From Nonlabens sp. Ci31 (lineage in GTDB: Bacteria > Bacteroidota > Bacteroidia > Flavobacteriales > Flavobacteriaceae): DNA of 64,000 nucleotides. Shown in pieces: positions 33,072 to 42,557 of the stretch. Both the position numbers and the translations under genes were made by a program. The notes beneath the pieces were generated by a model. It ran no database searches. It was not told the DNA's origin and worked only from the letters and a program-made list of their open reading frames with translations. Position 1 is the first letter of the stretch, and each line of letters starts with the position of its first letter. The stretch lies in assembly GCF_012974865.1 (NCBI RefSeq), contig NZ_CP043633.1, positions 1,931,001 through 1,995,000 of the forward strand, written 5' to 3'.

Positions 33072-34051
33072 TTTTTATGGGTTTTGATGGTGTGTTCTAT
33101 AAGGCGCGTCAGTACTGTTTTCAAGCTCTCACCAGAGGCTTTAATTTGTTTAGGAATGATGCTTTCTTCACTCATGCCAGGATTTGTATTGATTTCTATA
33201 AAGTGTGGGACATTATTATGAAAGATAAAGTCAGCTCTTGCTAGGCCTTTTAATTTTAGGATTTGGTAAATGCGGGAGGTAATATCCTGCACAGAAGTCA
33301 TTTGTTCTTGAGGTATACGTGCAGGAGTTATTTCTTGAGACTTTCCTTGGTATTTTGCTTCGTAGTCAAAGAAGTCATTTTCACTTACTATTTCTGTAGG
33401 GAATAACACTTTAATTTTGTTTCCAGTTTGATACACACCTACCGAAACTTCTGTACCATCGAGAAAGGATTCAATAATAATCTCTTCATCTACGTCAAAG
33501 GCTTTCTCTAATGCAGCAGTCATTTCTTCCCTCTTATATACTTTAGAGACTCCAAAACTACTGCCACTGCGATTTGCTTTAACAAAGCAGGGTAGTCCTA
33601 CGGCAGCAATTATATTATCGAGATCAATTGGATCGCCTTGATTGATATAAATATGTTCACCAGTTGTTATGTTCCAGGGTTTTAAAACAGCAATACAATC
33701 TCTCTTGTTAAAGGTTATGGCACTTTGATAATAATCACAAGAAGTCTGTGGAACATTAAGAAGTTCCAGCATGGCTTGTAACTTTCCATCCTCACCAGGA
33801 GTTCCATGAATAGTATTGTAACAACAATCAAAAGTTATTTTCTCGCCCGCTACCGATAAACTAAAATCATTTTTATCAATTTCATACCGCTCTCCAGCAG
33901 TGTCTTTATAGTACCAACCTTCTTTTAAAATCGCTACAGCATAGATCCTATAAAGATCAGTGTCTATGTGCTGTGCAATGACAGCGCCACTTTTCATGGA
34001 GATTTCCCACTCGTGAGAATAACCACCCATTAATACTGCAATGTTCTTCAT
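33068..34051 (-). CDS. ddl: D-alanine--D-alanine ligase
   Basis: ATP-grasp ligase making the D-Ala-D-Ala end of peptidoglycan. 327 residues. N-terminal LMGGYSHEWEISMKSG, the ATP-site EEIIIESFLDGTEVSVGV, and the metal-binding LARADFIFHNN...EINTNPGMS blocks are all present. In an operon with coaD; divergent from the PASTA protein gene, which also belongs to envelope biology. Confidence 0.96.
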   Translation of the reverse strand: MKNIAVLMGGYSHEWEISMKSGAVIAQHIDTDLYRIYAVAILKEGWYYKDTAGERYEIDKNDFSLSVAGEKITFDCCYNTIHGTPGEDGKLQAMLELLNVPQTSCDYYQSAITFNKRDCIAVLKPWNITTGEHIYINQGDPIDLDNIIAAVGLPCFVKANRSGSSFGVSKVYKREEMTAALEKAFDVDEEIIIESFLDGTEVSVGVYQTGNKIKVLFPTEIVSENDFFDYEAKYQGKSQEITPARIPQEQMTSVQDITSRIYQILKLKGLARADFIFHNNVPHFIEINTNPGMSEESIIPKQIKASGESLKTVLTRLIEHTIKTHKK

Positions 34052-34063
34052 AAGTTCATTTTT

Positions 34064-34073
34064 CGCTTAAGCG
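34064..34073. repeat. Short palindrome CGCTTAAGCG in the ddl leader
   Basis: Perfect 10-base palindrome in the 5' UTR between the -7 box (34081-34088) and the ddl start. It is related in feel to the larger repeat but lacks the TTTCGCGAAA centre. Confidence 0.4.
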
Positions 34074-34080
34074 TAAACAA

Positions 34081-34088
34081 CAAAGTTA
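34081..34088 (-). promoter_or_regulatory. -7 element upstream of ddl
   Basis: Minus strand TAACTTTG, full TAnnTTTG match 29 bases ahead of the ddl ATG; GTT rather than TTG near -33. Confidence 0.5.
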
Positions 34089-34122
34089 AAAAAGATGTCG
34101 TTCTAAGAACCTATTCTATCCT

Positions 34123-34130
34123 TATCTTTG
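34123..34130 (+). promoter_or_regulatory. -7 element upstream of the PASTA gene
   Basis: TATCTTTG, full TAnnTTTG match, 63 bases before the ATG at 34194. It lies back to back with the ddl promoter. No good -33 TTG. Confidence 0.45.
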
Positions 34131-34193
34131 TTCAATATATTAACGGTTTGAAAAAAAATACAGTTTTTCAACCTTTAAAAACATTAAAATTCT

Positions 34194-34778
34194 ATGAATT
34201 TCTTCAGATTCATTTTTACTAAAACCTTTTGGATTCAAGTAGTTATAGCTGTTGTGGCAACTATAATACTCTGTTTTGCTTATTTATTTTGGCTGGATTG
34301 GTACACCAACCACGACCAGAGAATAGAAGTCCCTAATCTAGAAAAACTTTCGCTAACAGAAGTAGATGAACAGTTAGAAGTGTTAGATTTACGTCGTAAA
34401 ATCATCGATAGCGCGAGCTACAACCCTGCTTACAAGCCTAGAACAGTGATGGAACAAGATCCATTAGCAGGTAAATTTGTAAAAGAAAACAGACAAATTT
34501 ATATCAAATTAAACGCATCAGGTTATGGGAAGGTAACAGTGCCTAATTTGATTTACAAAACCAGAAGACAAGCTATTCCTACATTAGAAGCATTAGGATT
34601 TAAAATAGGACAGATCACTTACAAGCCTAATATTGCCGAAAACACCGTTTTAGAAATGCGTTATAAAGGAGTGACTTTGAAACCAGGGTCACAATTGAGT
34701 AAAACATCTACCATAGATTTAGTCTTAGCAGACGGTAATAACCCATCAGCAATAGCACAACCTACAGATAATGAATAA
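34194..34778 (+). CDS. PASTA-domain membrane protein
   Basis: 194 residues: short cytosolic N-terminus, one membrane segment (about 12-33), then tandem PASTA domains (IEVPNLEKLSLTEVDEQL and VTVPNLIYKTRRQAIPTLEALGF, each closing with a K(L/T)xxG(S/K)-like turn). PASTA domains bind peptidoglycan stems. Without a kinase or transpeptidase domain, this is a stand-alone wall-binding protein. It overlaps the RluD-like gene by 8 bases and lies divergent from ddl. Confidence 0.88.
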   Translation: MNFFRFIFTKTFWIQVVIAVVATIILCFAYLFWLDWYTNHDQRIEVPNLEKLSLTEVDEQLEVLDLRRKIIDSASYNPAYKPRTVMEQDPLAGKFVKENRQIYIKLNASGYGKVTVPNLIYKTRRQAIPTLEALGFKIGQITYKPNIAENTVLEMRYKGVTLKPGSQLSKTSTIDLVLADGNNPSAIAQPTDNE

Positions 34779-35811
34779 AGAGTTGGAACACGAAGATCTC
34801 GACGATCAACAAAAACACGAGCATTATCACTTTGTAGCAGGTAGTGGACAAGATCCATTGCGTGTTGATAAATACGTAATGAATTTTATTGAGAACGCCA
34901 CACGTTCTAAGATACAGCAAGGGATCAAGGATGGTGCAGTTACTGTTAATGGCGCTATTGTAAAATCGAACTATAAAGTAAAACCTCACGACGATATTAG
35001 AGTGTCCTTTGACCATCCACCACACGAATCACTGTTGGTGGCAGAAGATATTCCTTTGAATATAGTTTATGAAGATGACTATGTAGTAGTAGTCAATAAA
35101 CCAGCAGGAATGGTGGTGCACCCGGGGCACGGGAATTATTCTGGAACCTTGATCAATGCGCTCCTTCATCATTTTGAAAACCTTCCTAACAATTCCAGCA
35201 ACCGCCCAGGACTTGTCCATAGGATTGATAAAGACACCAGTGGTTTGCTAGTCGTTGCAAAAACAGAAGAGGCAATGGCCTACTTATCGGCTCAATTTGC
35301 TGCCAAAACTAGTGAGCGCGAGTACATCGCCATTGCCTGGGGTAATTTTAACGAGACCTCTGGAACCATAGAAGGAAATATAGGGCGTCATCCTAAAAAC
35401 CGTCTGCAAAATACGGTATGGTTGGGTGATGATGCAGATAAAGGGAAGCCCGCTGTGACCCATTATCAAGTGGAGGAAGATTTAGGATATGTAACGGTAA
35501 TCAGTTGCCGCCTAGAGACGGGTCGCACGCACCAGATACGTGTCCACATGAAATTTATAGGTCACACACTTTTTAATGACGAGCGTTATGGAGGCGATAG
35601 AATTCTTAAAGGAACCAACTTTACTAAATACAAGCAATTTGTAGATAATTGTTTTAAAGTACTCCCGCGTCAGGCTTTGCACGCTAGGACTTTAGGCTTT
35701 GAACATCCACATACTAAGGAATGGATGAGTTTTACTAGCGATGTACCGCAGGATATGGTAGAATGTATCGATAAGTGGCGTATTTATGCTACTAATTCTA
35801 AAGATATGTAA
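34771..35811 (+). CDS. rluD: RluA-family 23S rRNA pseudouridine synthase
   Basis: 346 residues. An N-terminal S4 domain (DKYVMNFIENATRSKIQQGIKDGAVTVNG), then the synthase domain with catalytic Asp in GLVHRIDKDTSGLLVVAK, KPAGMVVHPGHGN and the RTHQIRVHM motif. The S4 plus RluA fold and size fit RluD (positions 1911/1915/1917 of 23S RNA); RluC-like function cannot be fully excluded. It is co-transcribed with the PASTA gene through an 8-base overlap. Confidence 0.9.
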   Translation: MNKELEHEDLDDQQKHEHYHFVAGSGQDPLRVDKYVMNFIENATRSKIQQGIKDGAVTVNGAIVKSNYKVKPHDDIRVSFDHPPHESLLVAEDIPLNIVYEDDYVVVVNKPAGMVVHPGHGNYSGTLINALLHHFENLPNNSSNRPGLVHRIDKDTSGLLVVAKTEEAMAYLSAQFAAKTSEREYIAIAWGNFNETSGTIEGNIGRHPKNRLQNTVWLGDDADKGKPAVTHYQVEEDLGYVTVISCRLETGRTHQIRVHMKFIGHTLFNDERYGGDRILKGTNFTKYKQFVDNCFKVLPRQALHARTLGFEHPHTKEWMSFTSDVPQDMVECIDKWRIYATNSKDM

Positions 35812-36069
35812 GAAGAGGTTGTCTAAGATCTCTTTTTCTTTTTCTATCTTGAAATGCTTGTTTGTCATGAGGTAGCTCAAGGCGAAAACAAGATACCAAG
35901 CCTTTATTCCCCACTTCTTACTAGTGCTATCTCCATATGGTGTTAACTCTAGTTAGCATCTCGGTTCTTGTTAAGATCGAGAAAGTTCACAGCTAAATCA
36001 GGAACTTAACTAGATTTTGAGAACAAGATTAGATTTTCGATAGTATTTTTACTATTCAAAATACAGTTT

Positions 36070-36831
36070 ATGAAAATCTTACTTTCTCCCGCAAAATCAT
36101 TGGATTACGAAACTAAATTGCCTACTGCCAGAGCAACGCAACCTTTATTTGCAGAAGATGCATCGCAAATAAATGCAAAGCTAGAGCGTATGAGCAAAAA
36201 GGAAGTAGGGGAGTTGATGCATATCTCAGATAAGCTAGCTGATTTGAATTACGAACGTTACAAGAATTTCCAAGACGATTTTACCAAAGTAAATGCACGA
36301 CCTGCTATTTATGCTTTTGCAGGAGATGTATACACAGGCTTAGATGCGTATAGTTTACCTACAGATCTTTTAGATCATGCTCAAAAAAGTATACGTATAC
36401 TGTCTGGTATGTATGGTTATTTAAGGCCGCTGGACTTGTTGCAGCCTTACCGACTAGAAATGGGAACATCTTTGTCCATTGAAAGTAATAAAAATCTCTA
36501 TGAATATTGGAAAGATAAGATTACACCAGCCTTGAATAAAGAGATAAAAAAAGAGGAGTTATTGGTCAACTTAGCCAGTAACGAATACTTTAAAGCAGTA
36601 GATAAAAAGAATCAGGAGGGAACATTAATCACCCCGGTTTTTAAAGATTACAAAAATGGTAAGCTTAAAGTGATCTCTTTCTATGCAAAAAAAGCCCGAG
36701 GAACCATGACTAGGTATCTAATTGACAATAAAATCGATTCTTTAGAAGGGATTCAAGCCTTTGCCATGGACGATTATAAATTTTCAACACAAGAGACCCT
36801 TAAAGAAAATGAGCCTGTATTTGTAAGATAA
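36070..36831 (+). CDS. yaaA: YaaA-family peroxide stress protein
   Basis: 253 residues, full-length DUF328/UPF0246 protein: [54 protein letters not shown] and the end [14 protein letters not shown]. In E. coli YaaA lowers free intracellular iron during peroxide stress and binds DNA; that role is extended here by family only. A 258-base gap precedes it, in which I see only AT-rich sequence. Confidence 0.93.
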   Translation: MKILLSPAKSLDYETKLPTARATQPLFAEDASQINAKLERMSKKEVGELMHISDKLADLNYERYKNFQDDFTKVNARPAIYAFAGDVYTGLDAYSLPTDLLDHAQKSIRILSGMYGYLRPLDLLQPYRLEMGTSLSIESNKNLYEYWKDKITPALNKEIKKEELLVNLASNEYFKAVDKKNQEGTLITPVFKDYKNGKLKVISFYAKKARGTMTRYLIDNKIDSLEGIQAFAMDDYKFSTQETLKENEPVFVR

Positions 36832-36891
36832 GCCTCGACAAAATTATGAAACTAGTTTAGAGTTTCATAGGTATAAGTTTTATCTTTCGGC

Positions 36892-37593
36892 ATGGAAGAA
36901 GATAACTCCCACTTTTCTATTAAAGACTGGTCTCTTAACGATAGACCTAGAGAGAAGCTCTTGCACAAAGGCAGTTCCTCACTTTCTGATGCAGAATTGA
37001 TTGCGATATTAATAGGTAGCGGTACTCGTAAAATGAGTGCGGTAGAGTTAAGTCGTATTATCTTAAACGATGCTCAAAACTCACTGGATATTCTAGGAAA
37101 AAAAAGCCTGAAAGAACTCCTGAAGTATAAGGGAATTGGGGAGGCAAAAGCTATTAGCATTGCTGCGGCAATGGAATTAGGTAAACGTCGTGCTATGGAA
37201 ATGCCAGAGGCACTTCCCAAAATTAAATCCAGCAAGGATGCTTTTAAAATCATGCAACCTATTATAGGAGAATTGCCTCACGAAGAGTTCTGGGTCATGT
37301 TGCTGGATAATGCTCATAAAGTATTAGAGAAAAAAAACATCAGTATAGGAGGAATTACCGGCACGCTGGTAGATGTAAGACTGGTATTTAAAAAGGCTAT
37401 AGAAGCTGGAGCTGTTGCTATGGTGCTGGCACACAATCATCCCAGTGGTAATCTACAACCTAGTGTTCAAGATCAATCACTTACTCATAAATTAGTAGAA
37501 GCAGGTAAATTACTCGATATCAAAGTACTCGACCATTTAATTATAACACAACAAAGTTTCTATAGCTTTGCAGATGAAGGACAGCTATTATGA
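36892..37593 (+). CDS. radC: RadC-like JAMM-domain protein
   Basis: 233 residues. N-terminal helix-hairpin-helix region (LLKYKGIGEAKAISIAAAMELGKR), C-terminal MPN/JAB domain with the metal motif HNHPSGNLQPSVQD. Once called DNA repair protein; the actual activity is unproved. Seven of eight TAnnTTTG positions match at 36879-36886 (TATCTTTC), 5 bases from the ATG, hinting at another leaderless start. Its stop overlaps the next gene's start by 4 bases. Confidence 0.92.
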   Translation: MEEDNSHFSIKDWSLNDRPREKLLHKGSSSLSDAELIAILIGSGTRKMSAVELSRIILNDAQNSLDILGKKSLKELLKYKGIGEAKAISIAAAMELGKRRAMEMPEALPKIKSSKDAFKIMQPIIGELPHEEFWVMLLDNAHKVLEKKNISIGGITGTLVDVRLVFKKAIEAGAVAMVLAHNHPSGNLQPSVQDQSLTHKLVEAGKLLDIKVLDHLIITQQSFYSFADEGQLL

Positions 37594-38903
37594 TCTTAAT
37601 TTACTGTTCGAATATCACTGCTAGGAAAGAGTATATTTTCAAACACGTGTTTCGACGTTTGATGTTACAGGATTTTAAATTTACTTCAGAGGTGAGTGAA
37701 TTTGTAAGTCATTCGGGCGTGAAATTTAGCTATGGACCTAAACCATTAGGAGAAGAATTATTTGTCTGGTCCTATGGTCTTCTCGATGAAAATGGTATAG
37801 ATGATCATGAAATTGAATTTCATCAATGGGAGGAGCTGCCTATCTTTTTTAAAGCTCCAGAACGCAGTGATATTCCCTTTGATATCTTTTCGGCTGCGTT
37901 TTATTTAATAACGAGATACGAAGAGTACTTACCACAGGTAAAAGACGACCTAGGAAGGTATAGCGCAAAAGAAAGTACTGCCGTTAAAGGTGGCTTTATT
38001 TTAATGCCCTTAGTAGACCTATGGATTAGAAAATTACTCCTTCTTCTAAACCGAAGCTTCGACACCACTATTAGGCGGGAGCTGCAGCTTAAAACAACTG
38101 TAACTATTGAGGTGTCTTCTTTTTTCAAGTACAAAGGTCGTGGTGTGATTGATAATGCAATCATGTTTTATGGGCATTTCAAGCGATTTAAAATACGCTA
38201 TTTATTCAAACAGATCTTTGTTCTTTTAGGTTTAAAAGTAGACCCATTTAGCAACCATGAGCAATTGATACGTTCTATGAGAAATAGATGGAAACACGGT
38301 AGGAAAACATCCAGTGCTACAGAAAACATGATCTTTTTCTTTCATTTGGGAAGATATAACCGTACCGATAACGGGATCAGTCACAGGTCTAGAGGGTATA
38401 GGGAAGCTATAAAGCAAATAGGAGATTATGTAGATATAGGTTTGCGGTATTCGTTTTTCTGTGATGATAATGAAGTAAAAACTCAAGGAAAGAAGTTTGA
38501 AAAAATATCGAATAGGCCGCTGAGTAAAACTATGGCAGCTTATTCTAAGATTTCCACTCCAGGACATTACAAACGACTTGTTGATTTAGAAAAGCTAGAA
38601 GATTACAGTATGGGTTACGAGACCATGCCTGGTTTTAGAGCAAGTACCAGCCACCCGTTTTATTTTTATGACCTCGATTACGAAGTGCAAACTCCATTGC
38701 TTATCTATCCCTACGCCTTGCATTATAAGAGTATTTCTGGCAATATGCTTAACGGTCAGAAACAAATAGTACAGCAATTGAAAAGAAGAGTAGAAGAGGT
38801 GTCAGGCCATTTTATAGTCATGTATGATTATGCACAATTTGAGCAAGGTTTAAAAAGTCATGCGACTACCATTTTAGAACATATATATGACAAAGAAGTT
38901 TAA
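37590..38903 (+). CDS. Polysaccharide deacetylase-like protein
   Basis: 437 residues, with no signal peptide. The N-terminal 150 residues (LIYCSNITARKEYIFKHVF, PFDIFSAAFYLITRYEEYL) match a domain seen before deacetylase-like regions in Bacteroidetes. The C-terminal part shows HSRGYREAIKQIGDYVDIGLRYSFFCDD, and ends SRASTSHPFYFYDLDYE-like. I do not see clear catalytic Asp/His of a typical NodB domain, so it may be non-hydrolytic. Overlaps radC and the HAD gene (17 bases). Confidence 0.7.
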   Translation: MILIYCSNITARKEYIFKHVFRRLMLQDFKFTSEVSEFVSHSGVKFSYGPKPLGEELFVWSYGLLDENGIDDHEIEFHQWEELPIFFKAPERSDIPFDIFSAAFYLITRYEEYLPQVKDDLGRYSAKESTAVKGGFILMPLVDLWIRKLLLLLNRSFDTTIRRELQLKTTVTIEVSSFFKYKGRGVIDNAIMFYGHFKRFKIRYLFKQIFVLLGLKVDPFSNHEQLIRSMRNRWKHGRKTSSATENMIFFFHLGRYNRTDNGISHRSRGYREAIKQIGDYVDIGLRYSFFCDDNEVKTQGKKFEKISNRPLSKTMAAYSKISTPGHYKRLVDLEKLEDYSMGYETMPGFRASTSHPFYFYDLDYEVQTPLLIYPYALHYKSISGNMLNGQKQIVQQLKRRVEEVSGHFIVMYDYAQFEQGLKSHATTILEHIYDKEV

Positions 38904-39585
38904 TAATATAGAGCATATTTTTTTTGATTTAGATCACACGCTATGGGATTTTGATCTGAATAGTAAATTGGCCTATAAACAGATATTTGAAGAGCATCAG
39001 CTCACTTTAGAGTTGGACAGATTCATTGAAATATATGAACCTTTGAACTTGCAATTTTGGCGCATGTTTAGAGAGAATAAGATTTCTAAGGAAAACCTAC
39101 GCTACCAAAGGTTAAAAGCGGCTTTCGATGCTTGTGATTATGCCATAGAAGACGAGAAAATCCATCTCTTTGCAGATTTATATATGGAGTACCTTCCTAA
39201 TTACAATCACCTTTTTGAAGGTTGTATTGAACTCTTGGATCAACTTCAAGATAAATACCGACTTCATTTGATTACCAATGGGTTTAATGGTGTCCAACAA
39301 AATAAAATCAAGAACTCTGGTTTAGAGAAGTATTTTGATGTGGTATTAACTGCTGAAGCGGCAGGAACAAAGAAACCAGCACCTGAAATTTTTCACCAAG
39401 CGCTACAAATGGCTGATGCGTCAGTGGAGAACAGCCTGATGATAGGAGACAGCTATGAGGCAGATATTAAAGGTGCGCAAAATATAGGCTTATCCACCAT
39501 CTGGTTTCAAGTAAAAGAGGAAGTAGTTCCCGAAAATGAAGTATTTGTGCGCCACCTCAGGGATATCTACCCATTACTGTCATAA
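38887..39585 (+). CDS. YjjG-family HAD pyrimidine nucleotidase
   Basis: 232 residues of the HAD superfamily. Motif I FFDLDHTLWDFD with nucleophile Asp and general acid Asp, motif II LITNGF, motif III lysine TKKPAPEIF, and motif IV MIGDSYEADIKGA. The C1-cap helical insertion sits between I and II. YjjG removes phosphate from non-canonical pyrimidine nucleotides; the level of similarity fits but other phosphate substrates are possible. It converges on rarA with an overlap of 19 bases. Confidence 0.87.
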   Translation: MTKKFNNIEHIFFDLDHTLWDFDLNSKLAYKQIFEEHQLTLELDRFIEIYEPLNLQFWRMFRENKISKENLRYQRLKAAFDACDYAIEDEKIHLFADLYMEYLPNYNHLFEGCIELLDQLQDKYRLHLITNGFNGVQQNKIKNSGLEKYFDVVLTAEAAGTKKPAPEIFHQALQMADASVENSLMIGDSYEADIKGAQNIGLSTIWFQVKEEVVPENEVFVRHLRDIYPLLS

Positions 39586-40859
39586 TCGTAATGGTCTTTC
39601 CAGCGTTTTTGTAAAAATTCCTTTTGTGCATTTTCTCTGGGATTATTCCCAGGCTCGTAGATTTTTGTTTTACTGATCTCCGTAGGTAAAAAATCGTAGT
39701 GGGCAAAATTACCTGAATGGTCGTGTGCATATTTGTACTCTTCTCCATAGCCCAGTTCTTTCATGAGCTTTGTAGGAGCATTTCTCAGTCCCAATGGCAC
39801 TGATAAGTCTCCTGTTTCTTTTACGAGTCGCTGAGCATTTCCTATGGCTAGATAACTAGCATTACTTTTTAAGGAAGTCGCTAGATAAACAGCGCATTGG
39901 CTTAAAATAATCCGTGATTCAGGGTAACCTACTGTAGAAACCGCTTGAAAGGTATTGTTTGCCATGATAAGAGCCGTAGGATTAGCATTCCCTATATCTT
40001 CAGAGGCCAGTATCAACATTCTACGCGCTATGAATTTTAGATCTTCGCCTCCCTCAATCATCCTTGCAAGCCAGTAAACGCTGGCATTAGGATCGCTCCC
40101 ACGTATGGATTTGATAAAAGCACTGATAATGTCATAATGTTGTTCACCAGTTTTATCGTATCGAGCAGGATTAGCCTGTACTTGTGATAATACCAGCTTG
40201 TTGGTGATGGATATTTTATCGGTAGTTTGAGAATTCACTACAAGCTCAAAAACATTCAACAGTTTGCGTGCGTCACCACCACTAATTCTTATGAGTGCTT
40301 CTGTTTCTGTAATGTGAATATCTTTTTTAGATAACAGTTCATCCATTTCAATTGCTCTGCGCAGTAAGTTTTCTAAGTCCGCTTTCGCGAAAGCGTCTAA
40401 AACATACACCTGACAACGAGATAAAAGTGCTGGGATGACTTCAAAGCTAGGGTTTTCTGTGGTGGCGCCTATAAGCGTGACCCAGCCTTTCTCTACCGCA
40501 GCCAAAAGCGAGTCTTGCTGTGATTTGCTAAAACGATGGATCTCATCAATAAACAATATAGGGTTTTTAGCCGTAAACAGACCCCCAGAGTTCTTTGCTT
40601 TCTCAATAACCTCACGTATGTCTTTTACACCACTGTTGATCGCGCTAAGCGAATAAAAAGGGCGTTTGCTCTCCTGAGCAATAATATGAGCAAGAGTTGT
40701 TTTTCCAGTGCCTGGTGGTCCCCACAAGATCAAGGATGGAGTTGTCCCATTAAGTATATGCTGTCTCAATGTACCTTTGTCACCTACAAGATGTTGCTGG
40801 CTTAAATATTGATCAAGATTGTTAGGTCGGATGCGTTCTGCGAGTGGTGTGTTTTGCAT
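39567..40859 (-). CDS. rarA: Replication-associated recombination protein A
   Basis: AAA+ ATPase acting on single-stranded DNA at stalled forks. 430 residues. RPNNLDQYLSQQHLVG at the N-terminus, Walker A LWGPPGTGKTTLAH, Walker B ILFIDEIHRF, sensor TTENPSF, then the RarA C-terminal tetramer domain (SDPNASVYWLARMIEGGEDL, ASEDIGNANP). A perfect palindromic repeat copy encodes AFAKAD. Confidence 0.94.
   Translation of the reverse strand: MQNTPLAERIRPNNLDQYLSQQHLVGDKGTLRQHILNGTTPSLILWGPPGTGKTTLAHIIAQESKRPFYSLSAINSGVKDIREVIEKAKNSGGLFTAKNPILFIDEIHRFSKSQQDSLLAAVEKGWVTLIGATTENPSFEVIPALLSRCQVYVLDAFAKADLENLLRRAIEMDELLSKKDIHITETEALIRISGGDARKLLNVFELVVNSQTTDKISITNKLVLSQVQANPARYDKTGEQHYDIISAFIKSIRGSDPNASVYWLARMIEGGEDLKFIARRMLILASEDIGNANPTALIMANNTFQAVSTVGYPESRIILSQCAVYLATSLKSNASYLAIGNAQRLVKETGDLSVPLGLRNAPTKLMKELGYGEEYKYAHDHSGNFAHYDFLPTEISKTKIYEPGNNPRENAQKEFLQKRWKDHYDYDSNG
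40380..40395. repeat. Palindromic repeat, core GCTTTCGCGAAAGC
   Basis: Perfect 16-base palindrome CGCTTTCGCGAAAGCG inside rarA. Confidence 0.85.
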
Positions 40860-40976
40860 AGGGCTAAATTAAAGGTTCTTCTTCTTACGAACAATTTAAG
40901 ATGCAATCATTTGTAAGGATGTCATGACAGGATTTCGTTTATTTGTATTGGCTTCCTAATTGATAGGTATGTTTTA

Positions 40977-41654
40977 ATGAAAGATTCAGAATATTTTAAA
41001 TTTGATGGGTTCACCGTTTTACCGGCGGTGCTTTTTGTATTGGTCATGTGGCTGGTGTATTGGTTAGAAGTGAATTTTCACTTTAGATTTACAGATAATG
41101 GAATCCGTCCACAGCGATTATCGGGTTTGCAAGGGGTTGTTTTTAGTCCTTTTATTCATTCTGGATTGAAACATTTATGGAGCAATTCACTGCCATGTCT
41201 TATTCTTATTACCGCACTTAGCTTTTTTTACAGAAGAGTGAGTTTCTTAGTGTTGGCAGGTGGAATCTTGATTACTGGGGTTCTCACGTGGTTTATAGGA
41301 AGGCCTTCTTACCATATAGGAGCAAGTGGTGTGGTTTATATGTTAACTGCTTTTTTGTTTTTTAAAGGGGTGTTTACGGGTCATTATAAATTACTTTCTT
41401 TAAGCTTTTTAGTAGCTTTCTTTTATGGTAGTTTGATCTGGTATGTGCTGCCCATAAAAGAGGGTGTTTCTTGGGAAGGCCATCTAAGTGGTGCCATAGC
41501 AGGGTTACTTCTAGCTATTGTGACTCGTAACAAGCTTCCTGAAAAGAGAAAGTATGTATGGGAATTAGAGCATTACAAAGAAGAGGAAGATCCATTTATG
41601 CGCCATTTTGATGAAAACGGTAATTTTATCGAATCCATCGATGAAGAGGAGTGA
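40977..41654 (+). CDS. Rhomboid intramembrane serine protease
   Basis: 225 residues with six membrane helices. The substrate-gate HLWSN is at 66-70, the catalytic serine Ser117 in HIGASGVVY, and the catalytic His169 in WEGHLSGA, so it should be active. The acidic C-terminal tail (about 195-225, EEEDPF and IESIDEEE) is cytosolic. Substrates are unknown. It stands alone between rarA and rlmB. Confidence 0.93.
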   Translation: MKDSEYFKFDGFTVLPAVLFVLVMWLVYWLEVNFHFRFTDNGIRPQRLSGLQGVVFSPFIHSGLKHLWSNSLPCLILITALSFFYRRVSFLVLAGGILITGVLTWFIGRPSYHIGASGVVYMLTAFLFFKGVFTGHYKLLSLSFLVAFFYGSLIWYVLPIKEGVSWEGHLSGAIAGLLLAIVTRNKLPEKRKYVWELEHYKEEEDPFMRHFDENGNFIESIDEEE

Positions 41655-41786
41655 AGAATATACCTTTTTTAGGTGGTGTAAAGAAATGAGACTGTGTTCA
41701 CTCGGTTTTCTAGGAGATCGGGACAACTAAATTTAAAGTGTAATCCTATGGAAAGGACATAGTTCAGGATAAGTATGTAACTATTT

Positions 41787-42521
41787 TTATAACTTCTGTC
41801 GTACTACTTCATAAAGCATAGCTCCACAAGCGACAGAGACATTTAGAGAGGCAATATCACCTTGCATAGGTAACTTTACCACGTGGTCCAGGGTTTTCAA
41901 TGTAGAAGGGTTGATACCGCGATCTTCACTACCCATTACAATAGCAAGTGGTATGTTCAAATCAATATCATACAACAGTTGGGTCGCTTTTTCATCAGCT
42001 CCTGCAGTTTGTATTCCATAGGCTTGTAAAAGAAAAACAGCGTCTTTAATGTGGTTTACTTTACAAATAGGCATGTTAAAAACGGCACCAGCACTTGTTT
42101 TGATGGTGGCTGCATTTACAGGCGCACTTCCTTTCTCTGATACTACTATTGCTTTTACACCTGTACACTCAGCAGTTCTTATAATAGCTCCAAAGTTGCG
42201 TACATCAGTGATTCCATCAAGTAATAAGAAAAGTGGTTTGGTTTCTAGATCTGTATTTTCAAGAATGCTTTCTAGATCATGAAAGTCTACAGGAGATATG
42301 CTAGCTGCGGCACCTTGGTGGTTACCTCCTTTTGCAATATGGTCCAGTTTTTCATTAGGAACATAAGAGACAGCAATGTTGTTTTTACGTGCGGTGTTTT
42401 GAAGTTGGTGCATTAAAACGCCGTCAGCTTCTTTAAGAAGGTAGATTTTAGAAATTTCTTTATCGCTTTCTATTGCTTCTATGATTGCTCTGATTCCGTA
42501 AATGTATGTAGTCTTTTCCAT
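41787..42521 (-). CDS. rlmB: 23S rRNA (guanosine-2'-O)-methyltransferase RlmB
   Basis: SPOUT-class enzyme methylating G2251 of 23S rRNA with SAM. 244 residues. An N-terminal L30e-like substrate-binding domain (YGIRAIIEAI), then the SPOUT domain with DGITDVRNFGAIIRTAECTG, VMGSEDRGI and SLNVSVACGAMLYEV. The trefoil-knot motifs are complete. The -7 box ends 4 bases before the ATG. Confidence 0.93.
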   Translation of the reverse strand: MEKTTYIYGIRAIIEAIESDKEISKIYLLKEADGVLMHQLQNTARKNNIAVSYVPNEKLDHIAKGGNHQGAAASISPVDFHDLESILENTDLETKPLFLLLDGITDVRNFGAIIRTAECTGVKAIVVSEKGSAPVNAATIKTSAGAVFNMPICKVNHIKDAVFLLQAYGIQTAGADEKATQLLYDIDLNIPLAIVMGSEDRGINPSTLKTLDHVVKLPMQGDIASLNVSVACGAMLYEVVRQKL

Positions 42522-42525
42522 GCTG

Positions 42526-42533
42526 CAAATGTA
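42526..42533 (-). promoter_or_regulatory. -7 element of the rlmB promoter
   Basis: Minus strand TACATTTG, full TAnnTTTG match, 4 bases from the rlmB ATG; identical to the pyrE box and at the same distance. The nearest TTG is at spacing 23. Confidence 0.55.
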
Positions 42534-42557
42534 GTAGTTATTATTTGAGTATAGAGC

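Noticed and set aside
35812..36069. Regulatory RNA upstream of yaaA
   Set aside because: 258 bases of AT-rich sequence with short chance inverted repeats; no stable stem with T-tract and no conserved aptamer pattern recognised.
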